Part shown: positions 34,846-44,041 of the stretch, in pieces
How positions within the stretch are numbered: position 1 is the stretch's first letter
How the letters are laid out: every line of letters starts with the position of its first letter
DNA from: Bretschneidera sinensis
Lineage: Eukaryota > Streptophyta > Magnoliopsida > Brassicales > Akaniaceae
Reading direction: 5' to 3'
Assembly: GCA_023935145.1 (NCBI GenBank)
Contig: CM043705.1
Location: 19,410,001-19,474,000, forward strand
DNA length: 64,000 bases
Notes under the pieces: generated by a model
What the model was told of the DNA's origin: nothing
The model's input: only the letters and a program-made list of their open reading frames with translations
The model's database searches: none
Made by a program: the position numbers and the translations under genes

Positions 34846-35030
34846 GACGCGCTTACAAACAAGGAAGATTGTCAACTTTGAGACAAAACGGTAATATCGT
34901 TCCTTTATTGAAGTCTTGATTTTTTGATTTTTGATTTTTGATTTTTTTTTTTGTTCTTTGCTCTTTGTTTTGATTTTTTTTAATTAATTAATTAATTTAT
35001 TTTCTTTCTGTTTTATTTATTTCCCCGAAC

Positions 35031-35990
35031 ATGGCCGAAAATCACAATGAAATTGTTGCTAGGACACTTAAAGACTACTTGCACCCTAGCCGAACAGCCA
35101 CCCCATCTTGTATCATGTTCCCCCCTAATGTTCAACAACCTGATTTTAAGCCGGGCATGATCCAATTGCTACCAACCTTCCATGGGTTTGAGAATGAAAA
35201 CCCCTATGTCCACATTAGGGAATTTGAGGAAGTAATAGCAACTTTTCACAGTATGGCTGATATGATAGACACCGTTAAACTTAGTTTTTTTCCTTTTTCA
35301 CTTAAAGAAAAAGCCAAGGCTTGGCTATACTCATTAAGGCCTAGGTCCATAGGTAGTTGGGATGAGATGACACGAGTTTTCTTCCAAAAACACTTCCCAA
35401 CCCATAAGACCAATAACCTCAAGAGACAAATCTCAAACTTTGCACAAAAAGAGAGCGAAACCTTATATCAAGTTTGGGAACGTTTCAAGGACCTATTGAA
35501 TTCTTGTCCACACCATGGGTATGAGAGTTGGCGGGTAGTTAGCTATTTCTATGATGGACTCCTAAGTAGGGAAAGGCAGTTCATAGAAATGATGTGCAAT
35601 GGAGATTTTCTTCAAAAAGATCCCGACCAAGCCATAGATTTCCTAGATGACCTATCAGAAAAATCCTACACTTGGACAGGACCAAATGCCATGGAAAGCA
35701 CTAGGAGAAATCAACCCGCTGGGATTTATCAACTTAAGGAAGAGGATAACCTTAAAGCCCGTTTAGAGGCCCTAACTAAGGAAATTGAAGCCTTAAAAAC
35801 TAGAAATGCTAGGGCTCCTGAACCGGTTGGTAGGGTAGAGTCCTATGAGCCTTGTTTCATGTGTAATGGGGTGGATCATTTACCTAAGGATTGTTCAATT
35901 TATTTTGAGATGAAGGAAGAGTGTAATGCTGTAGGTATACCCTTTGGGAAACCATACTCACCCTACTCTAACACCTATAACCTCGGTTGA
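35031..35990 (+). pseudogene. gag: element A Gag (319 residues to an in-frame stop)
   Basis: Start ATG at 35031 (MAENHNEIVARTLKDYL). The capsid block lies at about residues 45-185: LLPTFHGFENENPYVHIREF, FSLKEKAKAWLYSLRPRSI, WDEMTRVFFQKHFP and ETLYQVWERFKDLL. The zinc knuckle CFMCNGVDHLPKDC (CX2CX4HX4C) is intact near residue 280. The frame stops at TGA 35988-35990 inside SNTYNLG*KNHPNFNW, where relatives have tryptophan, so TGG to TGA is likely. A second in-frame stop (TAA, 36057-36059) precedes the protease part. The truncated Gag with capsid and knuckle could still be made and assemble RNA. Confidence 0.88.
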
Positions 35991-36059
35991 AAAAATCACC
36001 CAAATTTTAATTGGAAACCCGATACACAACCTCCTGCCCACTCAAGTACCCAATGGTAA

Positions 36060-37175
36060 CCGGAAGCAACTTCATATAATGCACCTCAACAATCTTTACC
36101 TTTGGAAGATATGTTTAAGTCATTTATGCAGGTACATGCCAAGAATGTGGAAGATCAAGGCAAAATAAATCAACAGTTGTTAGAGGAGCAACAAGGGATC
36201 AAAGTGGAACAAAAGGAGATAAAGAACCAACTCACTAAGTTGACTAGTTTCTTGGCGATTCAAGAGCAAGGACAGTTTCCTTCGCAAACACAACAAAATC
36301 CAAGGGGACAACATATGGCACAAACCTCCAATCCTGGAAATCAAAATGTTAAAGAGGTTAATGCCATAATCACCCGTAGCGGTAAGAAAATTGATGGTCC
36401 CACTCTACCATCAAACTTGAGTAACAAGGATGAAACCCCCAAGGAACAAGAGGCCCGTGATGTTTATCGCCCACCAGTGCCTTTCCCTCAAGCACTCCTT
36501 AAACCTAAGGAGATAAATTCAGCGTCAAAAGGTGAGATTCTTGAACAACTTCAGCATGTTAAAATTAACCTCCCTCTTCTTCATGTTATAAAACAGATTC
36601 CCAACTATGCTAAAGTTATCAAGGATCTATGCACACTCAAGAAGAGGCATCATGTGAAGAAGATGGCATTCCTAATGGAGCAAGCAAGTGCAATAATTGA
36701 CAGCAAGACACTGCCCAAATATAAAGATCCGGGTTGTCCAAAAGTAGCTTGTCAAATTGGAAACAAATCTTGTGGCCAAGCATTGCTAGATTTGGGTGCT
36801 AGTGTGAACCTCATGCCATACTCCATGTACTTGCAACTCGGTCTAGGTGAGATCAAACCAACCTCCGTGGTACTTCAATTAACAGATAGATCGGTAAGAA
36901 AACCAAGAGGTATTGTAGAAGATGTTTTGTTGCAAATTGATAATTTCTACTATCCTATTGATTTTTTGGTTTTAGATACTGTTTCTCCTGTAAACACGGA
37001 GTCCAAAATTCCTTTGATACTTGGAAGACCATTCCTTGCCACTGCCAATGCCCTCATTAATTGTAGGAATGGCTTAATGACATTATCATTTGGAAATAGA
37101 ACTTTAGAGGTTAATGTTTTTCGAGTCTCAAAACAGCCACATGAAGAGAATGAGTGTCGATACTTACATGGTTGA
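36060..37175 (+). pseudogene. element A aspartic protease region (same frame as gag)
   Basis: This is in frame with gag, after its two stops. A coiled segment (KNVEDQGKINQQLLEEQQGI) precedes the protease: CGQALLDLGASVNLMPYSMY, then VLQLTDRSVRKPRGIVEDVL and PLILGRPFLATANALI. The active-site triplet is DLG, as commonly seen in Athila-type elements, rather than the usual D(S/T)G. The flap and ILGRPFLA blocks are complete. The frame ends at 37173-37175. The protease would process Gag, but the upstream stops limit its production. Confidence 0.82.
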
Positions 37176-37467
37176 TAAGCTCAATTTGGAGGATGAGCAC
37201 ACTAAAGATAATTCTATGGAATTCCCTCCTAATAATTTTAAGTTCGATGATTCTTTAAATTATTCCAATGCCATTAATGTTGTTGATATTTTTGATAAGT
37301 CACAGGAATTTATTAAGAAATCATGGCAACCATGCTTTGAGGAGTCACTTGAGAGAAGTCACATGGATGCGAGAACCAAATACCCTATTGCTGATAGTGA
37401 GTGGGCAACACCAAGAACACTTGAACCATATGCGGTGGACTTTAAGTATTCATTGCCAAAAGATTAG
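37114..37467 (+). pseudogene. linker after the protease in element A, end of coding part
   Basis: A shifted frame reads NLEDEHTKDNSMEFPPNNFK, then SHMDARTKYPIADSEWATPR and EPYAVDFKYSLPKD, ending at a TAG. In complete Athila-type elements the protease-RT linker lies here and is followed by RT. In A, RT is missing and non-coding sequence begins at once. Confidence 0.5.
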
Positions 37468-37536
37468 CATTAAGGCCATTAAATTGGAGCCTCATTTTCA
37501 GCACCACAATGAGGCCAGCAGTGAGAGTGGTGCAAC

Positions 37537-37585
37537 GTCTGGCCGAAGACGTAAAATTTAGCGCTCATGGGAGGCAACCCACAAC
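37537..37585 (+). other. conserved non-coding module 1 in element A
   Basis: This 49-base block (GTCTGGCCGAAGACGT, then TTAGCGCTCATGGGAGGCAA) occurs in B at 40871-40919 on the minus strand with only a few differences. It lies just after the coding part in both elements. I recall similar GGGAGGCAACCCA strings after the coding region of other plant gypsy elements, but cannot check this. Confidence 0.7.
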
Positions 37586-39175
37586 ATATCCTTTTATTTT
37601 TACTGTTTTTCATATTTCTTTTTTATTATTATTATTTTGTTGTTTTCTAGTATTAACTTAGTATTTCTTTTTCAAGGAAAATATACGAAGCAGTTCAAAT
37701 GGTGTAGCACAATTTTCAGCTTCTGTGCACCTTTGGCTACAAAGGGAGTTTCTTTTACTCTTTCTTTTACATTGAGGTCAATGCAATTTTTAAGTTGGGG
37801 GTGGAGGAAACACATCTTTTTGTTTCCATATTCTTTATTTCCATACATTTTTTTCCATTGAACTGTTTGGTGTCATTTTCCTTTTTGTTTATTTTTAGCA
37901 TGCTTTGTGTTTGCCCTAGAGTTAATTCACATGTCAATGATATGAACTTAATTGAAATAACATATAGCATGTAGAAGAAGTTAAATTCTGTTTCAGTTTG
38001 AGAATAATTTAAGTGTCAATCTTGATTTGGTTTGAGACTCTAGTTTGTGGTAAGATTGAATGATTAGTCTAAAACATCTAGAAAAGTTCTATGTGCGATT
38101 GTTTGTGAATACTTTTGCGATCTCAACAAGCTCTAGAACTTATTTGATAATCATTTGAGGCGAATTCCTAGAATGCACACTACTTAGGATATGATATAGG
38201 CCATTTTTGAATCGTTTGAGCCTTTCAAACTTACCCTTGCAATATATATCACTAGTCACCTTTTTGAGCCATTTTTCTTGAAAAAGAATTTGAGCCTTGT
38301 TTCTTTCAAAAACTCATTTACTTACCCTTATGAGCCTAAAAATATTTTATCCTTACACTTCTTTTAAAAGAACTTAGTTGTACACATTGTTGAGAAGCAC
38401 TTAAGAGGAGTAAGGATGGAAATATGAAAAATCATAACCCAAGTATATTAAAGAAGATAAGTTGGGGGTTGTGGAAAAGAAAAGAAAAAAAAAAGAGATA
38501 AATGAGTATTTGCCAAAAACAGAAAAAGAAGAGAAGTATGGCAAAGAAAGAAGAAAAAGAAAAGAAAAAGTGGTGACTTGTCAAGAGATATGCTTTTATA
38601 AAAAAATTGTTGAAATAGTTGAGCATTGAAGTAAAGTTATCTAGTGCTTGAAAGTGGTTGTGTTTAAAGCTAAGAGATTAAGTTTTTTTACTTGCAAATC
38701 CTTCCTGTTTTTTCTTAACCTTTACCTTGGCCTAACATTACAAGCCTATTAAAGACCTATTGATCCAATGAAGTGTGATTTTTTCTACAATAGTGGAGAA
38801 TGATTTGAAAGATAAGCCTATGGAGCTTGTTTATGTGATTGATGTCACACAATTTGTTATGTTTTTAGAGGCCAAGACTTGTATTCATGAATGTTGTGCA
38901 TAAAATCATCCAGGTGTTCGGACTAATGGATTGTGGTAAGATGGATGTTAAGAGTCAATAACAATTTTAAGATTGATGCTTGGATTACTTTTGGACTTAG
39001 GTGAAATTTAATGATTCTATGTGCCGTATGTTATGTGCAATTTTTGAGACAAAAAGTGAATTACTCTTGGTTCAAAGCTAGCATTGCTTTACGTTGTTTT
39101 TAACTCCTACCATATAATTCATCTCTTGTTTTCGCTTGAATTGCCAGGGACTAGCAATAAGCTAGTTGGGGGTTG
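37586..39175 (+). other. 3' untranslated spacer of element A with three polypurine-like motifs
   Basis: No coding is supported. TAAGTTGGGGGTGG (37791-37804), ATAAGTTGGGGGTTG (about 38456-38470) and TAGTTGGGGGTTG (39163-39175) repeat the polypurine tract. The last one abuts the 3' LTR and is the expected plus-strand primer. The first is preceded by the near-palindrome CATTGAGGTCAATG (37770-37783). Confidence 0.65.
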
Positions 39176-40525
39176 TGATAAGAGCCATTAAATGCATTAT
39201 AATCGTACTTATTTGTTAGCACTTTAGGGTTGATTTAGGTCTTAATTGCATTTTTATTCATTAACAACTCTAAAGTGGTATTTTTGGAGCATTAATTTAT
39301 TTCGGTGCATTTTTCAGGTATCTTGAGTTAAAGGAGATGGAAAAACTATCATCATTTTGAAACACAAAGTTCCATTGAACACTCAAGCAAAAGAATGATC
39401 ACGGAAGAGCCAAGATGAAGAGAAACTATGGAAAGAGTTTTCACTAAGTTGCTGGAGTTGGCATACAAATCAACCATATTTAAAAATTAAACTGTATCGA
39501 TGTAGAAAGAACCAGGAAGTGTACCACATATGGTTAGAAAGATATGGAAGTCTATTTTCTGAAGGATTTTACGGTTCATTAAAATCATTTCTCTAGAGGA
39601 AGTTGTGGCGATTTTAGCGGACAGAGGTCAGACTTTCTGAATCAGCGCGCACACAGCCTTGTGCACTCCGAGTTAGACCCTAATTAGGTCTTTAATGACT
39701 TATTCAAACCCTAAAACACCCCTAGACCTTGTATACTATAAATATAACACTTAGGGTTTGTAATTGGATATTCAAAAAGCTGGAGAACTCAAGAGAGCAG
39801 CAACTTTCCTTCCATTGTGCAACCATGAGCCCCATGGCTAACTAATCTCCAAGCAAGGAGAAGGGATGAATCCCTAGGTGTAGTTGTTTCTATTTCCCTT
39901 ATTTGATTCAGTTGTAATGGAGCTTTAACGTCCAAATATTGTTATGATTTACTTTTATTCTAATTATAAAGATTTCATCTAATCCGGTGATTGTATCTTT
40001 TTCCTTGATATAGATTTAGTCATGCTTTCTTTATGTCAAGATTATTTGGGTATGATTGAGTCCGGTAGATCTAGCCTTTAGGTTTGTCCATTTCGGCAAT
40101 ATTGTCATCAAAGATATATTTTCGTTTCTTGATAAACTTAAAGGATAGATCATATGTGCATGAATTGAAAATAAAGAGTATTTCATAACAATCAAATTAG
40201 GGTTTATACATGTGCTTTAATTGAATATATGCCGATTGCCTGTTTGGGATGTGAAACTTGCAATCGAGATAAAAAACAACTGAATCAAGTTAGGATTAGG
40301 GCAACAAACCTAGGGAGGATTCCCGGATCCTTGTTGCTTCTCCATTATATTTCACAATCTACTTTACACAATTGTCTCACTATCAAATTTCAGATTCTAT
40401 ATTTAATTTGATCATATCGTCTCATATTAAAGTTTACACCTTCCCTTATAGTTAATTTGTCTCCCTGTGGAATCGACACCCCAAAGCCGTACTACAACAC
40501 CGCGTTACTGTTTTGGGCGTAATCA
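39176..40525 (+). repeat. 3' LTR of element A
   Basis: The LTR is 1350 bp, the same length as the 5' copy. Differences counted by eye include C/T in GGAGCA(C/T)TAATT, A/G in GATC(G/A)CGG and the last bases TTTTGGGCGTAATCA versus TTTTAGGTGTAATCA. CATCA follows at 40526-40530. Confidence 0.92.
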
Positions 40526-40530
40526 CATCA

Positions 40531-40870
40531 CATCACATAAATTGTTTAGATCAACCAAAATTTCACGATAACATGAGCATGCATTTATCTCTACAACGAA
40601 AAGACAACAAATTAGGACAAAGTGTGTGATGTGTCTCCCATACCCCCAAACTTAAATTACACATTGACCCCAATGTGTGACTAATATGGAAAGACCTGAC
40701 CTGAGATATGGAGAACTATCTGGACTGGTATGGCTCATAGCATACCCCCAAACTTGAACTGAAGTACGCATTGTCCTTGAAAAATAAAAAATAAAAACTG
40801 GAAAACAAAATATACTGGAAACAAACATTAATCATAAAAATGCGAAATAATAAATAAATAGAAAAAATAA
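40531..40870 (-). other. 3' spacer of element B with extra polypurine-like motifs
   Basis: On the minus strand AAGTTTGGGGGTATG occurs at about 40741-40756 and again at about 40639-40653, besides the terminal tract at 32584-32598. The 40637-40678 copy is preceded by CATTGGGGTCAATG, matching the arrangement in A. Confidence 0.65.
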
Positions 40871-40919
40871 GTTGTGGGGTGCCTCCCATGAGCGCTAAGT
40901 TTAACGTCTTCAGCCAGAC
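40871..40919 (-). other. conserved non-coding module 1 in element B
   Basis: On the minus strand this reads GTCTGGCTGAAGACGT then TTAGCGCTCATGGGAGGCAC. It is the counterpart of 37537-37585 in A and directly follows the truncated RT. Confidence 0.7.
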
Positions 40920-40925
40920 CCAACA

Positions 40926-42535
40926 TTAGTAAACATGCCCAACTAAACGCTTCACCATCTGATCAATAAATGGGAATGGAAAATGATCAGGCCTAGTGGC
41001 AACGTTCAATTTATGGTAGTCTAGAAACTTTCTCCATCTTGACTGCACTCGAGTTGGAACCAACTCGTCGTCTTTATTTACTATCGTCAATTCAGCACGT
41101 TTGGGCACGACTTTAATCAGGCTCACCCCCTTGTTATCAGAGATGGGATAAATGATCCCTGCCTCTAACAGCTTAACATCTTTTGCCCTCACAACCTCTT
41201 GCATAGCAGGGTTGAGCCTTCTTTGTGGCTCCCTCGATGGCTTGGCATTCTTCTCCAACTGTATCGTGTGTATTACCAATGAGGGGTTGATTCCCTTGAC
41301 ATCCTCAATAGTCTAGCCTATAGCTTCCTTATGCTCTCTTAAGACGTCCAATAATTTCTCCTCTGGAGCATCACCCAAATCTAAAGCTATAATTATAGGC
41401 AAAGAATCTGCTGGACCTAGGAACTTATACTTAAGATTGTCCGATAAAGGCTTAAGTTCCTTCTTGGGGGGTTCAGGTGTTGTGGTTTCCTCCGTCTCAC
41501 TGATCTTTGGAGGAGCAGAGTCCAAAGTAGCATTTGCTTGCTCAAACAACTTATCTAAGCCCAAATCCTCTTCAAATTGAGCAAAGCATGCCTTCAGGGG
41601 GTCTTCAATACGTGATTCATCCATAGTCTCCTCCGTCTCACTGTTCTTCTGAGGATCAGACTCCAAAATGGCATTCACTTCCTCTAGTAACTTATCTAAG
41701 CCCAAGTCCTCTCCAAAGTGAGCAAAGCATGCCTCCAGGGGATCCTCAAACTCCTCCCTTTCTTGGGCGCTTGTAATCTCTCAAGGTAAGGCGCTTTAGG
41801 TAAAAACAACCTAGGGAGATCCTTAATGATAGGTGTGGCTGTAGATGGCTCAGCATCTCTATTTTCTTTGTTGCCACTTTCTTGCCCTTGTATAGGAGTT
41901 GATAAATTTCCCACTGCAAACTGTTCCTTTGGGTTAGGATCAGGTTGACTGGGGAACTTTCTTTCCTCTCCTTCACCCACGTAACTTGCGATTTGATCAA
42001 TTTGACTCTCTAGTTCGGCAATCGCTTGGGTGTTTTCTATGGTTGCACTCATCATTTCACTCATAGATTGGCTAGTCGTTTTCATGAAATCATTGATAGC
42101 GTCCTCCAATGACTATGAAACCGACACTGGCGCTTGAATGGGAGCTTGGTAAGCGGGTGATGGTGCTAGATAGGCATAACTTGGTATTGGTGGAGGAAAT
42201 TCGGGAGGGTATTGATTATAAGGGGCTCCTCCCTGATTCATTAGTTGGTTCTGCTCCCATGAAAAATTAGAGTGGTTCCACCACCCTGGATTGTATGTTT
42301 CGGAGTAAGATCCATTTGATTCCCAACAACAGTCATTGAAAGCATTCATTTGTTCCATGGGGTACTCGGCACAAGCCGGCATTGATGGACAATTCTGTGC
42401 TAGATGCATGGGACTATCACAAATGGAACAGCTATCAACATTGAATGTGTTGGCAGCATTGAGGGACGGGCCGGTCATTTTCATGTACTCCTTAATGGTG
42501 TCCTCTAAAGACTATGAAACCGGCGCTGGATTCAT
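40926..42535 (-). pseudogene. element B coding remnant: Gag C-terminus fused to RT N-terminus
   Basis: The order on the minus strand is as follows. A zinc-knuckle region (42113-42484: CSICDSPMHLAQNC, ETYNPGWWNHSNFSW). A linker with SLEDAINDFMKTTSQSMSEM. An acidic repeat (41313-41770) with two to three copies of a unit containing DPL.ACFA.FEEDLGLDKL and SETEET. Then a stop (TAG at about 41310, replacing W in AIGWTI) and the RT N-terminus (40926-41279: EPQRRLNPAMQEVVRAKDVK, AGIIYPISDNKGVS, DYHKLNVATRPDHFPFPFID). RT ends after RLVGHVY, before the catalytic YVDD. The capsid domain is missing: the frame begins at a second copy of the SLED..I..(F/Y)MK.T linker (about 42480-42530). Confidence 0.78.
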
Positions 42536-42625
42536 CCACATAATTTTTTTTTTAAACAAAAAAAATAACTAACTAGTAGAAAAATAAAATCATTTTAGAC
42601 CAAAAATTTTCACAAACCAAATAAT

Positions 42626-42643
42626 TCCCCGGCAACGGTACCA
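42626..42643 (-). other. primer binding site of element B, tRNA-Asp type
   Basis: The minus strand reads TGGTACCGTTGCCGGGGA, close to the complement of the tRNA-Asp 3' end (expected TGGCGCC...). It lies six bases from the LTR edge at 42650. A and B therefore use the same primer class. Confidence 0.78.
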
Positions 42644-42649
42644 AAAACT

Positions 42650-44035
42650 TGTTGTGAGTTTTAAATTACTCGCAAGCGCACGAGTCGTTTGCATTATAGC
42701 GTTGTGCAAGTGCGAGGTCGAATCCACAGGGAATTGCGTTGTGAAAATATAATTTTTAATCTAAATTAACTCTATCTTAACCTAGTTCCGAATTTTGAAT
42801 GATAATTTGCAAAACAAATTAAAACTAAATTAAATTGATTTAAAATCTAATAATAAAAACACTAAGGTTTCCGAATCCACCCCACCAAAGTTAAGCATAT
42901 ATGTTCTAAAAATATAGCCTACCAAAACATTCTATGAATCCAAATATAAGACAAAAAACAAAGAATATCTCAACTAAACCAAAAGCATCCAATGTATCCG
43001 CTCTTAACAAATCACAAAGGAAATCTAATTTAATCGAAAAGCATTCAATGTATCCATCAGATGAAACACAAAGAATATCTAATAGACAATTTAAACTCAA
43101 TCAATTATAAGATTAACTCAAATAATTGACAGAACATTTTATACTAAAAATTGTCAGATTTGTACAAGCAAATCTGAACTACTACGCCAAACAACGGCGG
43201 GGCTTCATCTTCAACCTTAGCTGAAGAGTCTAGCCACTCATAACTATAAAACTATAATAAAAAGTGCTAAACATTTAAACTAAAACAACTGAATATAAAG
43301 AAATAAATAAACAACTTTACATGGGAGAAATTCCACTCGCTGACGGGTGGCGCTTCCCCTCGTGGTAGCAATGCCTTCGGGATCCACCCGAATGCTAGCA
43401 GACGTCCACCGGTAAACACCAAAGTGGCTCAGGAATTGTACATTAAAGATAAAGTGAAGAAGGGCTTATATAGGGAAATATCACAAGTGCAATATGCTTC
43501 CAATCCGATGTGGGATATTACAGATTCCAGTTTTTGCTCTTTGACCTTGTCTACTAAAACTATCATAACTTTCTCTAGAAAAATTATTTTATTGATCCAT
43601 AAAATTTCTTAGAAAATAGACATCGGGATCTTTCCAAGAATATATGGCTCATCTCGTGGTTCTTCCTGAATCAATACAGTTAAATCCTCAAAAATGGCTG
43701 ATCTGTCACGCTGAAATCATGCACAGCCTGACCTTTGTCTACTAAAACTGCCATAACTTTCTCTAGAAAAATCATTTTATTGATCCGTAAAATTTCTCAG
43801 AAAATAGACATCCGGATCTTTCCAAGCATATATAGTTCATCTTCTGGTTCTTCCTAAATCAATACAGTTTAATCCTAAAAAATGGCTGATCTGCACGAGC
43901 AATTCTGGCAATTTAGTGAAACTTCTTTCCAAGCTTGTAAACCTGTAAAACAACGAAAACAACTCAAAATAACAAATTCCTAAGCTAACAAATGTAAATT
44001 AAAGGGCCAAAATATGAAATATTTGGCACTCATCA
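42650..44035 (-). repeat. 5' LTR of element B
   Basis: The LTR is 1386 bp with a TATA box at about 43463-43473 (minus). It is nearly identical to 31198-32583 with no net length change. GCAAC follows at 44036-44040. Confidence 0.88.
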
Positions 44036-44041
44036 GCAACA

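Larger units (their letters stand above)
33473..40525 (+). mobile_element. element A: gag-protease-only gypsy element nested in B
   Basis: The LTRs 33473-34822 and 39176-40525 are both exactly 1350 bp and differ by about 16 substitutions with no indel by my count (about 1.2%). The perfect target duplication CATCA lies at 33468-33472 and 40526-40530. An Asp-tRNA type primer site, Gag and a protease domain are present, while RT, RNase H and integrase are wholly absent, so it must have moved using enzymes from another element. Athila-like features are the Asp primer and the DLGAS protease box. It is the youngest insertion in the window. Confidence 0.92.
31198..44035 (-). mobile_element. element B: Athila-like non-autonomous gypsy element inside C
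   Basis: Two LTRs of exactly 1386 bp (31198-32583 and 42650-44035) flank a minus-strand interior. Flanks GCAGC (31193-31197) and GCAAC (44036-44040) are a target duplication with one mismatch. The primer site and polypurine tract are present. The interior codes only a Gag C-terminal part and the first ~115 residues of RT; capsid, most of RT, RNase H and integrase are missing. Element A is inserted at 33473. The LTRs differ by only a few percent. Confidence 0.88.
28428..44041 (+). mobile_element. element C: short non-autonomous LTR element, host of the nested insertions
   Basis: The LTRs are 28428-29042 and 30581-31197 plus the last base at 44041. The second LTR is interrupted by element B. 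Without the insertion C is about 2.8 kb. A primer-site-like TTGACACGCTCAGTGGGACT follows the first LTR, and a purine-rich tract (AGGATATGAGGGGACATTG) precedes the second. The interior (29043-30580) has no gag or pol but carries an antisense reading frame at 29225-30060. No clear target duplication is visible. Confidence 0.75.

Noticed and set aside
34526..40411. Identical 60-residue frame MPIACLGCETCNRDKK at 34526-34708 and 40229-40411
   Set aside because: It lies in both LTRs of element A, so its repetition only reflects LTR duplication; no domain or promoter context supports it.
31439..43100. Frames MSLNCLLDILCVS at 31439-31648 and 42906-43100, and MAQELYIKDEVKKGL at 31972 and 43424
   Set aside because: They sit in the paired LTRs of element B and have no homology signal.
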